From CALKXV01 sp965228905 (GTDB taxonomy: Bacteria > Pseudomonadota > Alphaproteobacteria > Rhodobacterales > Rhodobacteraceae): DNA of 64,000 nt. Where the stretch lies: positions 1,240,001 to 1,304,000 of the forward strand of contig CBDDII010000003.1 of assembly GCA_965228905.1 (NCBI GenBank), written 5' to 3'. Below the pieces are notes generated by a model. It was not told the DNA's origin. It worked only from the letters and a program-made list of their open reading frames with translations, and did not search any database. This document shows, piece by piece, positions 9,241 to 17,327 of the stretch (the stretch's first letter is position 1; each line of letters opens with the position of its first letter). The position numbers were made by a program, and so were the translations under genes.

Positions 9241-9903
9241 ATGGCATTCACCAAGGAAACCTTCGAATATCTCGCCGATCTGGAGGCGAACAACGACAAG
9301 GGTTGGTTCGAAGCGAACCGCAAGCGTTACGAGACCGATTGGAAAGAAGCGGCGCTGGATTTCATCGCGGATGTTTCGGGCGAGATGGCCGCTCTGTCGC
9401 CGCCCTTGCGGGCCGAACCGAAGCTGAACAAGAGCCTGCGCCGTATCAATCGGGACGTGCGGTTTTCAAAGGACAAATCGCCCTATAGCGCGCGTCTGCA
9501 CATGGTGTTCTGGGTCGGCGGTCATCCGAACCGTTCGCCCGGCCTGCACGTGGTGCTGCAACCGGGCGGGATCGGCTATGGCGCGGGGCAGTTCGGGTTG
9601 GAGCCTGCAAGTTTGCAGAGGATCCGTCAGAGGATCGCCGGGGCGGAGGGTGAAAGGCTGATCGAGGCGTTCAAAGCGGCAGAGAAGGTGCAATGCCTCA
9701 GGGGCGAACCTGATCTGGCACGTTTGCCGAAAGGGTTCGAGGCGGAAGGGGACCGTGCGGTCCTGTTGCGCCACAAGGCCATGGTCGCGCGGACCCGCGA
9801 TCACCTTGACCCGCCGAGTGCGATCATCGGGGCGAAGGGAAAGGGCTGGTTATTGGGAAAGGCCGAGGCGCTGATGCCCCTGATCCGCTGGCTGTCGACA
9901 TGA
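9241..9903 (+). CDS. DUF2461 (TIGR02453) family protein
   Basis: The 220-residue protein matches the DUF2461/TIGR02453 family: the N-terminal FLADLEANNDKGWFEANRKRY-like segment, RINRDVRFSKDKSPY in the middle and a C-terminal part ending in PLIRWL. The family is widespread in bacteria and some fungi, and no biochemical function is established. There is no signal peptide or membrane segment. It starts at an ATG preceded by GGAGCGGCA. Repeat element copy B begins directly at its stop codon and probably terminates the transcript. Confidence 0.85.
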   Translation: MAFTKETFEYLADLEANNDKGWFEANRKRYETDWKEAALDFIADVSGEMAALSPPLRAEPKLNKSLRRINRDVRFSKDKSPYSARLHMVFWVGGHPNRSPGLHVVLQPGGIGYGAGQFGLEPASLQRIRQRIAGAEGERLIEAFKAAEKVQCLRGEPDLARLPKGFEAEGDRAVLLRHKAMVARTRDHLDPPSAIIGAKGKGWLLGKAEALMPLIRWLST

Positions 9904-9996
9904 TTGCGCCGCGCTTCGCGCGTCGCGGTGAAGGGGGTTTCACCCCCTCTTGGCTGGCGCCAATTCACCCCCAAGGTATTTGGAACGGGAAGAAAG
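9904..9996 (+). repeat. Modular intergenic element, copy B
   Basis: It begins one base after the DUF2461 stop codon with TTGCGCC, a GCGC/GCGC stem tip with TTC loop (911-921) and GTCGC. A second hairpin follows (GGGGGT, TTC loop, ACCCCC, 9933-9947), then CACCCCC and the tail GTATTTGGAACGGGAAGAAAG. It is oriented with the upstream gene and faces the 3' end of the convergent nucleotidyltransferase gene. Confidence 0.7.
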
Positions 9997-10593
9997 TCAG
10001 TGGGGCGTGTTGGTTTCCGCCCGCCAGGCGGCCCAGTCTTCGGGGGTGTCGAGGTCGCGGGTGGCGCGGTCGTCGGGGAAGCGCAGGAAGCTCGTCTTGC
10101 CTTTCAGGATGTGGCGGAGGCTTTCCTCGCCCTTGAGGGTCAGCAGGTGGCGGGTCATCGGGTGGGGCAGGAAGACGGGGGTTCCGGGGGTGTCGGAGCC
10201 TTCGGCGCTGGCGCGGGTCGCCCTGGTTTCACCATTCGCGCGGAAGGCATCGAGGACGGCGACGATATCGCCGCAGGTAATGCCCGGCACATCGGGCAGG
10301 AGAATGCCCAAGGATTGGCCCGGCCCCAAAAGCCCCGCGACGTGGCGCAGGGAAGCGGCCATGCCTTCGCCCGCATTCGCCACTTCGTCGATCTGAAGCG
10401 CAAGCCCCGCCAGCGCCTCGCGCCGGTCGTTGCCGCCGGGGGGCAGGGTGACGACAACGGGACAGCCGGTGGTGAGCGCGGCCATGGCCTGACGGCGCAG
10501 AAGGGGAACGCCGCCCAGGGTCTGAAGAAGTTTGTCCGCGCCGCGCATCCGGCGCGAGGCCCCCGCCGCAGGTATGGCCAGAAGTGGGCTCAC
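9997..10593 (-). CDS. MobA/MocA-like nucleotidyltransferase
   Basis: This 198-residue protein has the nucleotidyltransferase fingerprint PAAGASRRMRGADKLL at its start and LPDVPG at mid-length, where the aspartate binds the metal. MobA/MocA enzymes add CMP or GMP to molybdopterin; related proteins act on other phosphorylated substrates. The GTG start overlaps the livM stop by four bases, so it is translated as the last gene of the LIV transport operon, an odd place for a cofactor enzyme. The molybdenum hydroxylase at 50-53 kb would need such an activity, but the two loci are about 40 kb apart. The exact substrate is uncertain. Confidence 0.75.
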   Translation of the reverse strand: MSPLLAIPAAGASRRMRGADKLLQTLGGVPLLRRQAMAALTTGCPVVVTLPPGGNDRREALAGLALQIDEVANAGEGMAASLRHVAGLLGPGQSLGILLPDVPGITCGDIVAVLDAFRANGETRATRASAEGSDTPGTPVFLPHPMTRHLLTLKGEESLRHILKGKTSFLRFPDDRATRDLDTPEDWAAWRAETNTPH

Positions 10594-11894
10594 CTTTCCG
10601 GGATCAGCCCGCGCGGGCTAAAGCGCAGGACCAAGAGGAGGATCAGACCCATGGTCAGAAGCCGCATGTGGGCGGCGCTGTCCAGAAGGTGTTCCTTGAG
10701 CCAGAAGCCGTCGGACATGCCCGAGGTGATGAACTGGATGAAGGTCAGCCCGAAGGGTTCGACCATGACCCAGAGATACCAGATCAGGAAGCCGCCCAGG
10801 ACCGCGCCGAAGTTGTTGCCCGAGCCGCCGACGATCACCATGACCCAGACCAGGAAGGTAAAGCGCAGGGGTTGATAAGAAGCCGGGGTCAACTGGCCAT
10901 CGAGCGTGGTCATCATCGCGCCGGCCAGCCCGCAGACCGCCGAGCCGAGGACGAAGATTTGCAGATGCCGCGCGGTGACGTCCTTGCCCATGGCTTCGGC
11001 CGAGACCTCGTTGTCGCGGATCGCGCGCATCATCCGGCCCCAGGGCGAGGCAAGCGCGGATTGCGCCAGCCACAGGAGGATCACGAGGATCGTGAGGAAC
11101 AGGCCGAAATAGGCAAGCTTGACGGTGATCGACGAGGCGGTGACGGGATCGAAGCCATAGCTTGTCGCGCGGGTGACGAAGCTTTCGGAATTTTGAAGGT
11201 CGATCTCGTAAGGCACCGGGCGGGGGATGCCGATGACGTTCTTCACGCCGCGGGCCAGCCAGTCTTCGTTCTTCAGGACCGCGATGATGATTTCCGAGAT
11301 GCCCAGTGTGGCGATGGCCAGGTAATCCGAGCGCAGGCCAAGGGCGGTCTTGCCGACAACCCAGGCGGCACCGGCGGCCAGCGCCGCGCCGACCGGCCAG
11401 CCGAGGACCACGGGCAGGCCAAGGCCGCCAAGATACCCCTCGGTCGCGGGGTTCACCGCTTCGATGGCGGCAACGGCAGGATCGAACAAGGCACGGAAAG
11501 CGTAGAAACCGACGATAAGAAGCGCGATCAGGGCAAGGGCGCGCATCTTGCCTGGCGCCATGCGTTTCCACAGGATGGCGGCCCCGGCGATGGTGCCGAC
11601 GCCGACGATCAGGGCGGCGATGACGCGCAGGCCTCCGGCGGCCCAGGCGTCGTTGATCGGGGGCATGGAGACGATGACGGCGCCAAGGCCGCCGAGCGCG
11701 ACAAAGCCCATGACCCCGATGTTGAAGAGGCCCGCATAGCCCCATTGCATGTTCACGCCCAAGGCCATAATGGCCGAGATCAGCCCCATGTTGAGGATGC
11801 CGAGCGCCACGTTCCAGCTTTGGAAAAAGCCGGTGGCGAGGATCAACGCGAAGACGATGAAGAAGAGGAAGATGTCGCGGGATGTCAGGGTCAT
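10590..11894 (-). CDS. livM: Branched-chain amino acid ABC transporter permease LivM
   Basis: This is a 434-residue inner-membrane permease of the LIV-I type, with about ten hydrophobic segments. It has the family motifs NMQWGYAGLFNIGVMGFVALGG near the N-terminus, SDYLAIATLGISEII in the middle, and the cytoplasmic loop GRMMRAIRDNEVSAEAMGKDV that contacts the ATPase. It pairs with LivH to form the channel. Its ATG overlaps the livH stop by four bases, and its stop overlaps the following nucleotidyltransferase start. It is longer than many LivM proteins because of an insertion around the third to fifth segments. The transported compound could be an amino acid or an amide. Confidence 0.93.
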   Translation of the reverse strand: MTLTSRDIFLFFIVFALILATGFFQSWNVALGILNMGLISAIMALGVNMQWGYAGLFNIGVMGFVALGGLGAVIVSMPPINDAWAAGGLRVIAALIVGVGTIAGAAILWKRMAPGKMRALALIALLIVGFYAFRALFDPAVAAIEAVNPATEGYLGGLGLPVVLGWPVGAALAAGAAWVVGKTALGLRSDYLAIATLGISEIIIAVLKNEDWLARGVKNVIGIPRPVPYEIDLQNSESFVTRATSYGFDPVTASSITVKLAYFGLFLTILVILLWLAQSALASPWGRMMRAIRDNEVSAEAMGKDVTARHLQIFVLGSAVCGLAGAMMTTLDGQLTPASYQPLRFTFLVWVMVIVGGSGNNFGAVLGGFLIWYLWVMVEPFGLTFIQFITSGMSDGFWLKEHLLDSAAHMRLLTMGLILLLVLRFSPRGLIPER

Positions 11895-12898
11895 AGCGCT
11901 TTCCCCCGGAAAAGGCCGGTCGGTCGGAAGATCAAGACGATGATAAGGATCGAGAAGCTGACCGCGAATTTGTAGTCGGTGGAGAGAAGTTGGACGAGGC
12001 CGTCCGGCTCCCATATCGGGATCAGGTAGCCTGCCACCTTCTTGAAGGCATAGGTGATCAGCACCTCGGAAAAGGCGATGACGAAACCACCCGCAATGGC
12101 CCCGATCGGGTTGCCGAGCCCGCCGACGATGGCAGAGGCGAAGATCGGCAGGAGAAGCTGGAAGTAGGTGAAAGGCTTGAAGGATTTGTCGAGGCCGTAG
12201 AGTACGCCTGCGACGGTGGCGAGGGCGGCAACGATGATCCAGGTGATCATCACGACCCGTTCGGGGTTGATGCCGGAGAGAAGGGCGAGGTCTTCGTTGT
12301 CGGAAAAGGCGCGCATGGATTTTCCGGTGCGGGTGCGGTTCAGGAACCAGAACAGCAAGGCGACGACGATCACCGCGACGACGACCGTCAGAAGGGCGGT
12401 GGACTTGATGGCAAGGCCTTCCTGCAACCCGGTCATTTCGCGAAACTCGCGCGCGGTGATGAGAAAACGTGCGCCGTCGGCAAAACGCTGGTCGTCGACG
12501 CCGATGATGAAACGGACAAGGCCGTTCATCACGAACATCACGCCCATGGAGACGATGACAAGGATCACCGGTGCCGCCTTTTGTTCGCGGTAGAATTTAT
12601 AGACGAACTTGTCGACGAGAATGACCAGAAGGGCCGTGGCGGCGATCCCTGCGGGCAGGGCGAGAAGGGCCGTGGGTAGGGGGCCGAGCGAGACACCGAG
12701 GGATTGGAGCCACCACGTGACAAGGATCGTCGCCATCGCGCCAAAGGCCATCGTGTCGCCGTGGGCGAAGTTTGAAAAGCGCAGGATACCGTAGATCAGC
12801 GTGACACCAAGCGCGCCGAGCGCCAACTGGCTGCCATAGGCGACGGCGGGGACAATGACGAAATTGGCGAGGGCCACGAAGGCGTTCAGAAGGTCCAT
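11891..12898 (-). CDS. livH: Branched-chain amino acid ABC transporter permease LivH
   Basis: This 335-residue polytopic permease is the partner of LivM. It shows GVTLIYGILRFSNFAHGDTMAFGA near the N-terminus, the contact loop NRTRTGKSMRAFSDNEDLALLSGIN, and IVGGLGNPIGAIAGGFVIAFSE near the C-terminus. The ATG at 12898 follows GGAGAG. It is separated from the preceding small exported protein gene by 142 bases that contain repeat element C in the opposite orientation. Part of the leftward LIV system that starts with the binding protein at 17057. Confidence 0.93.
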   Translation of the reverse strand: MDLLNAFVALANFVIVPAVAYGSQLALGALGVTLIYGILRFSNFAHGDTMAFGAMATILVTWWLQSLGVSLGPLPTALLALPAGIAATALLVILVDKFVYKFYREQKAAPVILVIVSMGVMFVMNGLVRFIIGVDDQRFADGARFLITAREFREMTGLQEGLAIKSTALLTVVVAVIVVALLFWFLNRTRTGKSMRAFSDNEDLALLSGINPERVVMITWIIVAALATVAGVLYGLDKSFKPFTYFQLLLPIFASAIVGGLGNPIGAIAGGFVIAFSEVLITYAFKKVAGYLIPIWEPDGLVQLLSTDYKFAVSFSILIIVLIFRPTGLFRGKAL

Positions 12899-12945
12899 CG
12901 GCTCTCCGTTGTTCTGGTCTTTGTGGGGTTTTCCCGAGATGTTTC

Positions 12946-13029
12946 TTGCGCCGTCCTTCGGACGTCGCGGTGGCAAAATTTTCGAGGAAAATTTTGGCCT
13001 CCGGCGGGCGTATTTTCAAAGCGATGAAG
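12946..13029 (+). repeat. Modular intergenic element, copy C
   Basis: It shows TTGCGCC, a GTCC/GGAC tip with TTC loop (953-963), GTCGC, then an A/T hairpin (CAAAATTTT, loop CGAGG, AAAATTTTG at 12974-12996) and the tail GTATTTTCAAAGCGATGAAG (13010-13029). Unlike the other copies it lies against the transcription direction, inside the leftward liv gene group, between a small exported protein gene and livH. Confidence 0.7.
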
Positions 13030-13040
13030 AGGGGACGCGC

Positions 13041-13445
13041 TCATTTCGGCAACCACCTGTCCATGTGTTTCGTGATGCCCCGGCAATTGCCGAAGAGCGT
13101 TTCCGAGGCTGTGGTGCCGCCCATCCGGATGTTGAGCGCGGCCTGGCCCGCCTGATTGACCCCGAGGGCGTAGAAAAGATCATCCGCGCCCTTGGCAGTG
13201 ACCGAGACGTCGCGGTCTTCGGTGGTGTCGATCGGTTGCGCGGTGGCCTGGACGGGCGAGCGAGTGCCGACCTGCATCTTAAGGCGGAACAGCCCCGGCT
13301 TGTCGCGCAAGGACGGTTTCGGGCGTAGTTCCACGTTCAGGCTGGCCCGGTCGCTGTCGATCAGCGCGAAGTCGCAGGTTATCCTGTCCGATGCCCCCAA
13401 AGAAGTCGTTCCCATCATTATCGTCAACAAAGCCCCCGCCAGCAT
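13041..13445 (-). CDS. Small exported protein within the liv cluster
   Basis: This is a 134-residue protein of unknown family. The ATG at 13445 is preceded by GGAGGG; an open frame continues upstream without support. The N-terminus (MLAGALLTIMMGTTSLGAS) is a likely signal peptide, so the protein should be periplasmic. Two cysteines remain in the mature part (in ITCDFAL and FGNCRG) and could form a disulfide. It lies between livF and livH on the same strand, so it is expected to be expressed with the transporter. No domain was recognised; a role as a periplasmic accessory to the transport system is only an inference from position. Confidence 0.65.
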   Translation of the reverse strand: MLAGALLTIMMGTTSLGASDRITCDFALIDSDRASLNVELRPKPSLRDKPGLFRLKMQVGTRSPVQATAQPIDTTEDRDVSVTAKGADDLFYALGVNQAGQAALNIRMGGTTASETLFGNCRGITKHMDRWLPK

Positions 13446-13510
13446 GGCGCACCCTCCGGATCCCGTGATCGTGCGAGCGCCTTTTGGCCCCTCAGCCGAT
13501 GTTACCCACA

Positions 13511-13529
13511 CCCTGGGCTTTGCCCCGGG
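13511..13529 (-). terminator. Hairpin after livF
   Basis: On the minus strand CCCGGGGC pairs with GCCCAGGG around a three-base AAA loop, four bases after the livF stop. No T tract follows, so it may stabilise a processed end or slow transcription rather than stop it fully. Confidence 0.4.
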
Positions 13530-13532
13530 CAA

Positions 13533-14354
13533 TCAACCTCCAAGGAACGAGCGGCGCACTTCGGGATCTTCCAGAAGGGCCTTGCCGGTGTCGGTATAGG
13601 CGTTCCGCCCCTGCACCAGCACATAGCCCTTGTCGGCGATCTCGAGCGCCTGCCGCGCGTTCTGTTCCACCATCAGGATCGAGATGCCCGTGCGGGCGAC
13701 CTCGATGATCCTGTCGAAAAGTTCGTCCATGACGATGGGGCTGACCCCCGCCGTCGGTTCGTCCAGCATCAGGACCTTTGGCTGGGTCATCAGCGCGCGG
13801 CCCACGGCCACCTGCTGGCGCTGCCCGCCCGACAATTCGCCCGCCGCCTGGCGGCGTTTGTCCTTCAGGATCGGGAACAGGGTATAGACCTGTTCCATCG
13901 TGCCGGAGATGTCGTCTCGGCGCAGGAACGCGCCCATTTCAAGGTTCTCTTCCACGGTCATCGAAGTGAAGATGTTCGAGGTCTGCGGCACGAAGGCCAT
14001 GCCCTTGGCAACCCGGTCCTGGGGCGAAAGGTCGGTGATGTCCTCGCCATCGAGGCGTACCGAGCCGTCGCGCAGGTTCAGCATCCCGAAGACCGCCTTC
14101 ATGGCCGTCGATTTTCCCGCGCCGTTGGGCCCGACGATCACCGCGATTTCGCCTTCGTTCACCGCAATGGTGCAGGCGTGCAGGATGTCGGCACCGCGCC
14201 CGTAGCCGCCGGTCATCGTGTCGCCGATCAGGTAGGCGTCAGCGGTGTGTTCGGTGCGTCCGGTGCCGGGGGCGGCCTTCAGTGTGCCGCCCGGTTTGGG
14301 GTTGGCGATGGAAGCATCCTTGTTGCCTCGGTCGTCCTGGTAGGGGTTGCTCAC
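13533..14354 (-). CDS. livF: LIV-type ABC transporter ATP-binding protein LivF
   Basis: This 273-residue ATPase has the Walker A motif GPNGAGKST, the Q-loop at VPQTSNIF, the signature LSGGQRQQ and Walker B VLMLDEPTAG. A GTG start at 14354 is chosen; it leaves about 45 residues before the ABC domain (SNPYQDDRGNKDASIANP onward), an extension that I associate with this roseobacter LivF lineage. The frame is open further upstream but without a good start. It works with LivG on the LivHM channel. It follows the 205-residue exported protein gene after 46 bases. Confidence 0.92.
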   Translation of the reverse strand: MSNPYQDDRGNKDASIANPKPGGTLKAAPGTGRTEHTADAYLIGDTMTGGYGRGADILHACTIAVNEGEIAVIVGPNGAGKSTAMKAVFGMLNLRDGSVRLDGEDITDLSPQDRVAKGMAFVPQTSNIFTSMTVEENLEMGAFLRRDDISGTMEQVYTLFPILKDKRRQAAGELSGGQRQQVAVGRALMTQPKVLMLDEPTAGVSPIVMDELFDRIIEVARTGISILMVEQNARQALEIADKGYVLVQGRNAYTDTGKALLEDPEVRRSFLGG

Positions 14355-14400
14355 GTCCGGGCCTCTGGCGACATTTTGGGCATGTGATCTCGATCCGTCA

Positions 14401-15018
14401 TCATTGCTGTGGAAACGTGATGTCGATGGCATCAAGGAAAGCGGCGTTGGAGGCCAGGGCATCGTCGGTCAGGGTTTTGCCGACGCTCCAGACCACGACC
14501 TGGATGTTGTGATTGGGCGCATTCAGGATCGTGTTCTGATAGATGATGTCCAAGCCATTGTACTTGGCCCCGTAGACGACCCTTTCGCCGGTGTTCTCGC
14601 CGACGCTGACCGTCGCGACATCGAGAACCGGAATCTCGCTAGCCGGGACGCCGGTGAACATCGCCGCGTTTTCGATGACGGCGTTTCGCATGAATTCAAG
14701 CGTCAGCCCGTCGTCCGACCCCAGTTCTTCGTAGATGATGCCGCCATAGTTGCGCGCGGTGAGCCGGAACTGCCGGATGAATTCGGTGCCGGTCGTGTCA
14801 AGCGATGCCCAACCCGGGTCGAGGTTGCAAAGCTGCAAGACCTGGTTGAGCGCCTGGCATCCTGCGTTGCCTTGTGCCGTTTCCGCGTAGCGCCAGCTTC
14901 GGTCGGACAGCAATTCGACGCGCTTGCCATCCACCACGGCGTTCCCGACGACATTGGCCGATTGCGCCAAAGCGGGAAAGGCGGCGAGGGTCATGATCGT
15001 TGCAAGGATAAGTCTCAT
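14401..15018 (-). CDS. Exported protein between livG and livF
   Basis: This 205-residue protein has a clear signal peptide (MRLILATIMTLAAFPALAQS) and a predicted periplasmic body. The early segment VDGKRVELLSDRSWRYA resembles the short motif seen in some bacterial exported DUF proteins, and two cysteines (in GCQALNQVLQLCNL) could pair. I do not recognise a named family. Its ATG overlaps the livG stop by four bases, so translation is coupled to the transporter ATPase. This tight coupling suggests it belongs functionally to the transport system. There is no direct evidence for the role. Confidence 0.75.
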   Translation of the reverse strand: MRLILATIMTLAAFPALAQSANVVGNAVVDGKRVELLSDRSWRYAETAQGNAGCQALNQVLQLCNLDPGWASLDTTGTEFIRQFRLTARNYGGIIYEELGSDDGLTLEFMRNAVIENAAMFTGVPASEIPVLDVATVSVGENTGERVVYGAKYNGLDIIYQNTILNAPNHNIQVVVWSVGKTLTDDALASNAAFLDAIDITFPQQ

Positions 15019-15797
15019 GCCTGCACCTTTTCCTTGTTCTTCAAGCCCGTGCCCAGGTAGGCCTCGATCACCTGTTCGTTTGCCTTGATCTCGTCCAGCG
15101 TGCCTTCGGCCAGCACCTTGCCCTCGGCCATGCAGATGACGGGGTCGCACAGGCGGCCTATGAAATCCATGTCGTGTTCGATGACGACGAAGGTATATCC
15201 GCGTTCCTTGTTCAATCGGATGATCGCATCGCCGATGGTGTTCAAAAGCGTGCGGTTCACACCTGCGCCAACCTCGTCGAGGAAAACGATGCGGGCATCG
15301 ACCATCATGGTGCGGCCAAGCTCCAACAGCTTTTTCTGACCGCCGGACAGGTTGCCGGCCTTTTCGTCCTTCAGGTGCGAAATCGTCAGGAACTCCAGCA
15401 CCTCATCGGCCTTTTGCAGCAGCGCGGCTTCGTCTTTCGCGATTTGGCCGCGCTTGAACCAGGCGTTCCAGATGGCTTCGCCGCGCTGGGCGCCGGGGAC
15501 CATCATCAGGTTCTCGCGCACGGTCATGGACGAAAATTCATGGGCGATCTGGAAGGTGCGCAGCAATCCCTTGTGGAACAAGTCGTGCGGGGGCAGGCCG
15601 GTGATGTCTTCGCCGTCCATGTAGACCCGGCCCGAGGTGGGCGGCAGGTTTCCGGCGATCACGTTGAACAGGGTGGTCTTTCCGGCACCATTCGGACCGA
15701 TCAGCCCGGTGATCGAACCGGGGGCGATCTCCAGGGTCGCGCCATCGACGGCGTGGAAACCGCCGAAATGCTTGTGAAGGTCCTCGACCCGGATCAT
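15015..15797 (-). CDS. livG: LIV-type ABC transporter ATP-binding protein LivG
   Basis: This 260-residue ATPase has Walker A GPNGAGKTT, the signature LSGGQKKLLELGR and Walker B IVFLDEVGAG, in which the usual DEP is DEV. The C-terminal EQVIEAYLGTG is typical of LivG. The ATG at 15797 follows AAGAAGGGTGGCGGA. A strong hairpin separates it from the upstream binding-protein gene, so livG and later genes may be expressed at a lower level. Its stop overlaps the following exported protein gene. Confidence 0.93.
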   Translation of the reverse strand: MIRVEDLHKHFGGFHAVDGATLEIAPGSITGLIGPNGAGKTTLFNVIAGNLPPTSGRVYMDGEDITGLPPHDLFHKGLLRTFQIAHEFSSMTVRENLMMVPGAQRGEAIWNAWFKRGQIAKDEAALLQKADEVLEFLTISHLKDEKAGNLSGGQKKLLELGRTMMVDARIVFLDEVGAGVNRTLLNTIGDAIIRLNKERGYTFVVIEHDMDFIGRLCDPVICMAEGKVLAEGTLDEIKANEQVIEAYLGTGLKNKEKVQA

Positions 15798-15826
15798 TCC
15801 GCCACCCTTCTTATTATTTATTGGCA

Positions 15827-15855
15827 AAGCGGCCCGGGGTTCTCCCGGGCCGCTT
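15827..15855 (-). terminator. 12-bp hairpin between livK and livG (attenuator candidate)
   Basis: AAGCGGCCCGGG (15827-15838) pairs perfectly with CCCGGGCCGCTT (15844-15855) around a five-base loop. On the minus strand it lies 14 bases after the livK stop and is followed only by CTTTGCC, so termination is probably partial. This would give more binding protein than ATPase. Confidence 0.7.
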
Positions 15856-15869
15856 GCTTTGGTTTGCCG

Positions 15870-17057
15870 TTACTTGCGGCCTGCGGTGACTTCTTCACCA
15901 CCTTCGAAACCGACGACGCGGTAGTTGCCCGCCGCTTCGCCCGGTCCGATCAGTTCCACGTCAGAGGCGCCGACATAGTCGATGTCGCCACCACCGGCGA
16001 GGATTTCCAGACCCTTGGCCAGCTCACCGGCCCCGATTTTCTCACCGGGTGCGTTGGCGACTTCCATGATCTTTTCCTTGTAGGCACCGGGATCCGAGGA
16101 TCCGGCGGCCTGCATGGCCAGCATGATCAGCGCGGCGGCGTCATAGCTTTCCGGTGCGAAAGGCGAGGTTGCGTTGAACTTGCCATCCACGAGGGTGGTA
16201 AAGTTCGCGGCCAGCTCTTCCGACGGCGAGGGGTGCTGACCCGAGGAACCGTCGATTTCCGAGCCGAAGTTTTCGACAAGCTGCGTGCCGATCATGCCAT
16301 CGGGGAAGTGGAATGTGTCGAAGGCACCGGCGTCGAGTGCCGAACGCACGATGCCCGAACCGCCCTGGTCGACGTAACCGGCAACCACAAGGCGGTCACC
16401 ACCAGCCGAGGCCAGCGCGCCGACTTCGGCCGAATAGTCGGCCTTGCCGTCTTCGTGAGCGGCGTTGATGGTGACTTCGCCACCGGCTTCTTCAAACGCG
16501 GCCTGGAAGCTGTCGGCCAGACCCTTGCCGTAGTCGTTGTTGGTATAGGTCACGGCGACCGAGTTGATTCCGAGGTCCATCAGAACTTCGGTCATCACGA
16601 CGCCCTGGCGGGCATCCGAAGGTGCCGTGCGGAAGAACAGGCCTTCGTCTTCGTTGTTGGCGTGGCTGAGGCCGGGCGAGGTGGCCGAGGGCGACACCAT
16701 GACCATGCCGTTCGGCACGGCGACGTTGGAAAGGGCAGCACCGGTCACACCCGAACAATCGCCGCCCACAAGGCCCTTGACGCCATCGGCGGTGATGAGG
16801 CGTTCCGCAGCAGCCGTCGCGGCAGCAGCATCGACGCAAGTCGTGTCGCCGCGCACAGCGGTGACCGACGAACCATCCAAAAGCGCGCCGCTGGCGTTGA
16901 CTTCCTCGATGGCCAGTTCCGCCGCCGGGCCCATTTCGGCCACGAGCGATTCAATCGGGCCGGTAAAGCCCAGAAAGACGCCGATCTTGATGTCTTCGGC
17001 GATTGCGCCGGTTGCCATCGCCGAAGTGGCGACAGAAGCGAGTAGTAGTTTTTTCAT
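15870..17057 (-). CDS. livK: LIV-type ABC transporter substrate-binding protein
   Basis: This 395-residue periplasmic binding protein of type I fold has the signal peptide MKKLLLASVATSAMATGAIA and then the family start DIKIGVFLGFTGPIES. VVSPSATSPGLS-like (VMVSPSATSPGLS), FFRTAPSDARQG and YTNNDYGKGLA follow as in Leu/Ile/Val and amide binding proteins. The ATG at 17057 follows GGGAG. It is the first gene of the leftward liv group. The ligand cannot be named from sequence. Cysteines in TTCVDAA and GGDCSG may form a disulfide. Confidence 0.9.
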   Translation of the reverse strand: MKKLLLASVATSAMATGAIAEDIKIGVFLGFTGPIESLVAEMGPAAELAIEEVNASGALLDGSSVTAVRGDTTCVDAAAATAAAERLITADGVKGLVGGDCSGVTGAALSNVAVPNGMVMVSPSATSPGLSHANNEDEGLFFRTAPSDARQGVVMTEVLMDLGINSVAVTYTNNDYGKGLADSFQAAFEEAGGEVTINAAHEDGKADYSAEVGALASAGGDRLVVAGYVDQGGSGIVRSALDAGAFDTFHFPDGMIGTQLVENFGSEIDGSSGQHPSPSEELAANFTTLVDGKFNATSPFAPESYDAAALIMLAMQAAGSSDPGAYKEKIMEVANAPGEKIGAGELAKGLEILAGGGDIDYVGASDVELIGPGEAAGNYRVVGFEGGEEVTAGRK

Positions 17058-17327
17058 CTTTTTTAACTCCCATGTTGGACTAGGGTGTCCTGCCCGAGAC
17101 CTTAGAACGGCCAATTTGGAAAGAAAAGAGGTTCGTAAGGTCACCTATTTGCGTGCTTTTCTTGGGTTTTCAGAATGCCTGCCGTTAGGGCGGACCGGCG
17201 GGGCCGGGGGCGGAATCGCGGGCATTCAAGTATTAAGGACAGGGTTCCAATTTGCACGATCCGGGTTGGCGGGCCGCAAGCAATCCACGGGAATTTAACT
17301 CTCGCCCGCTAATCGCTTCATCGAGAG

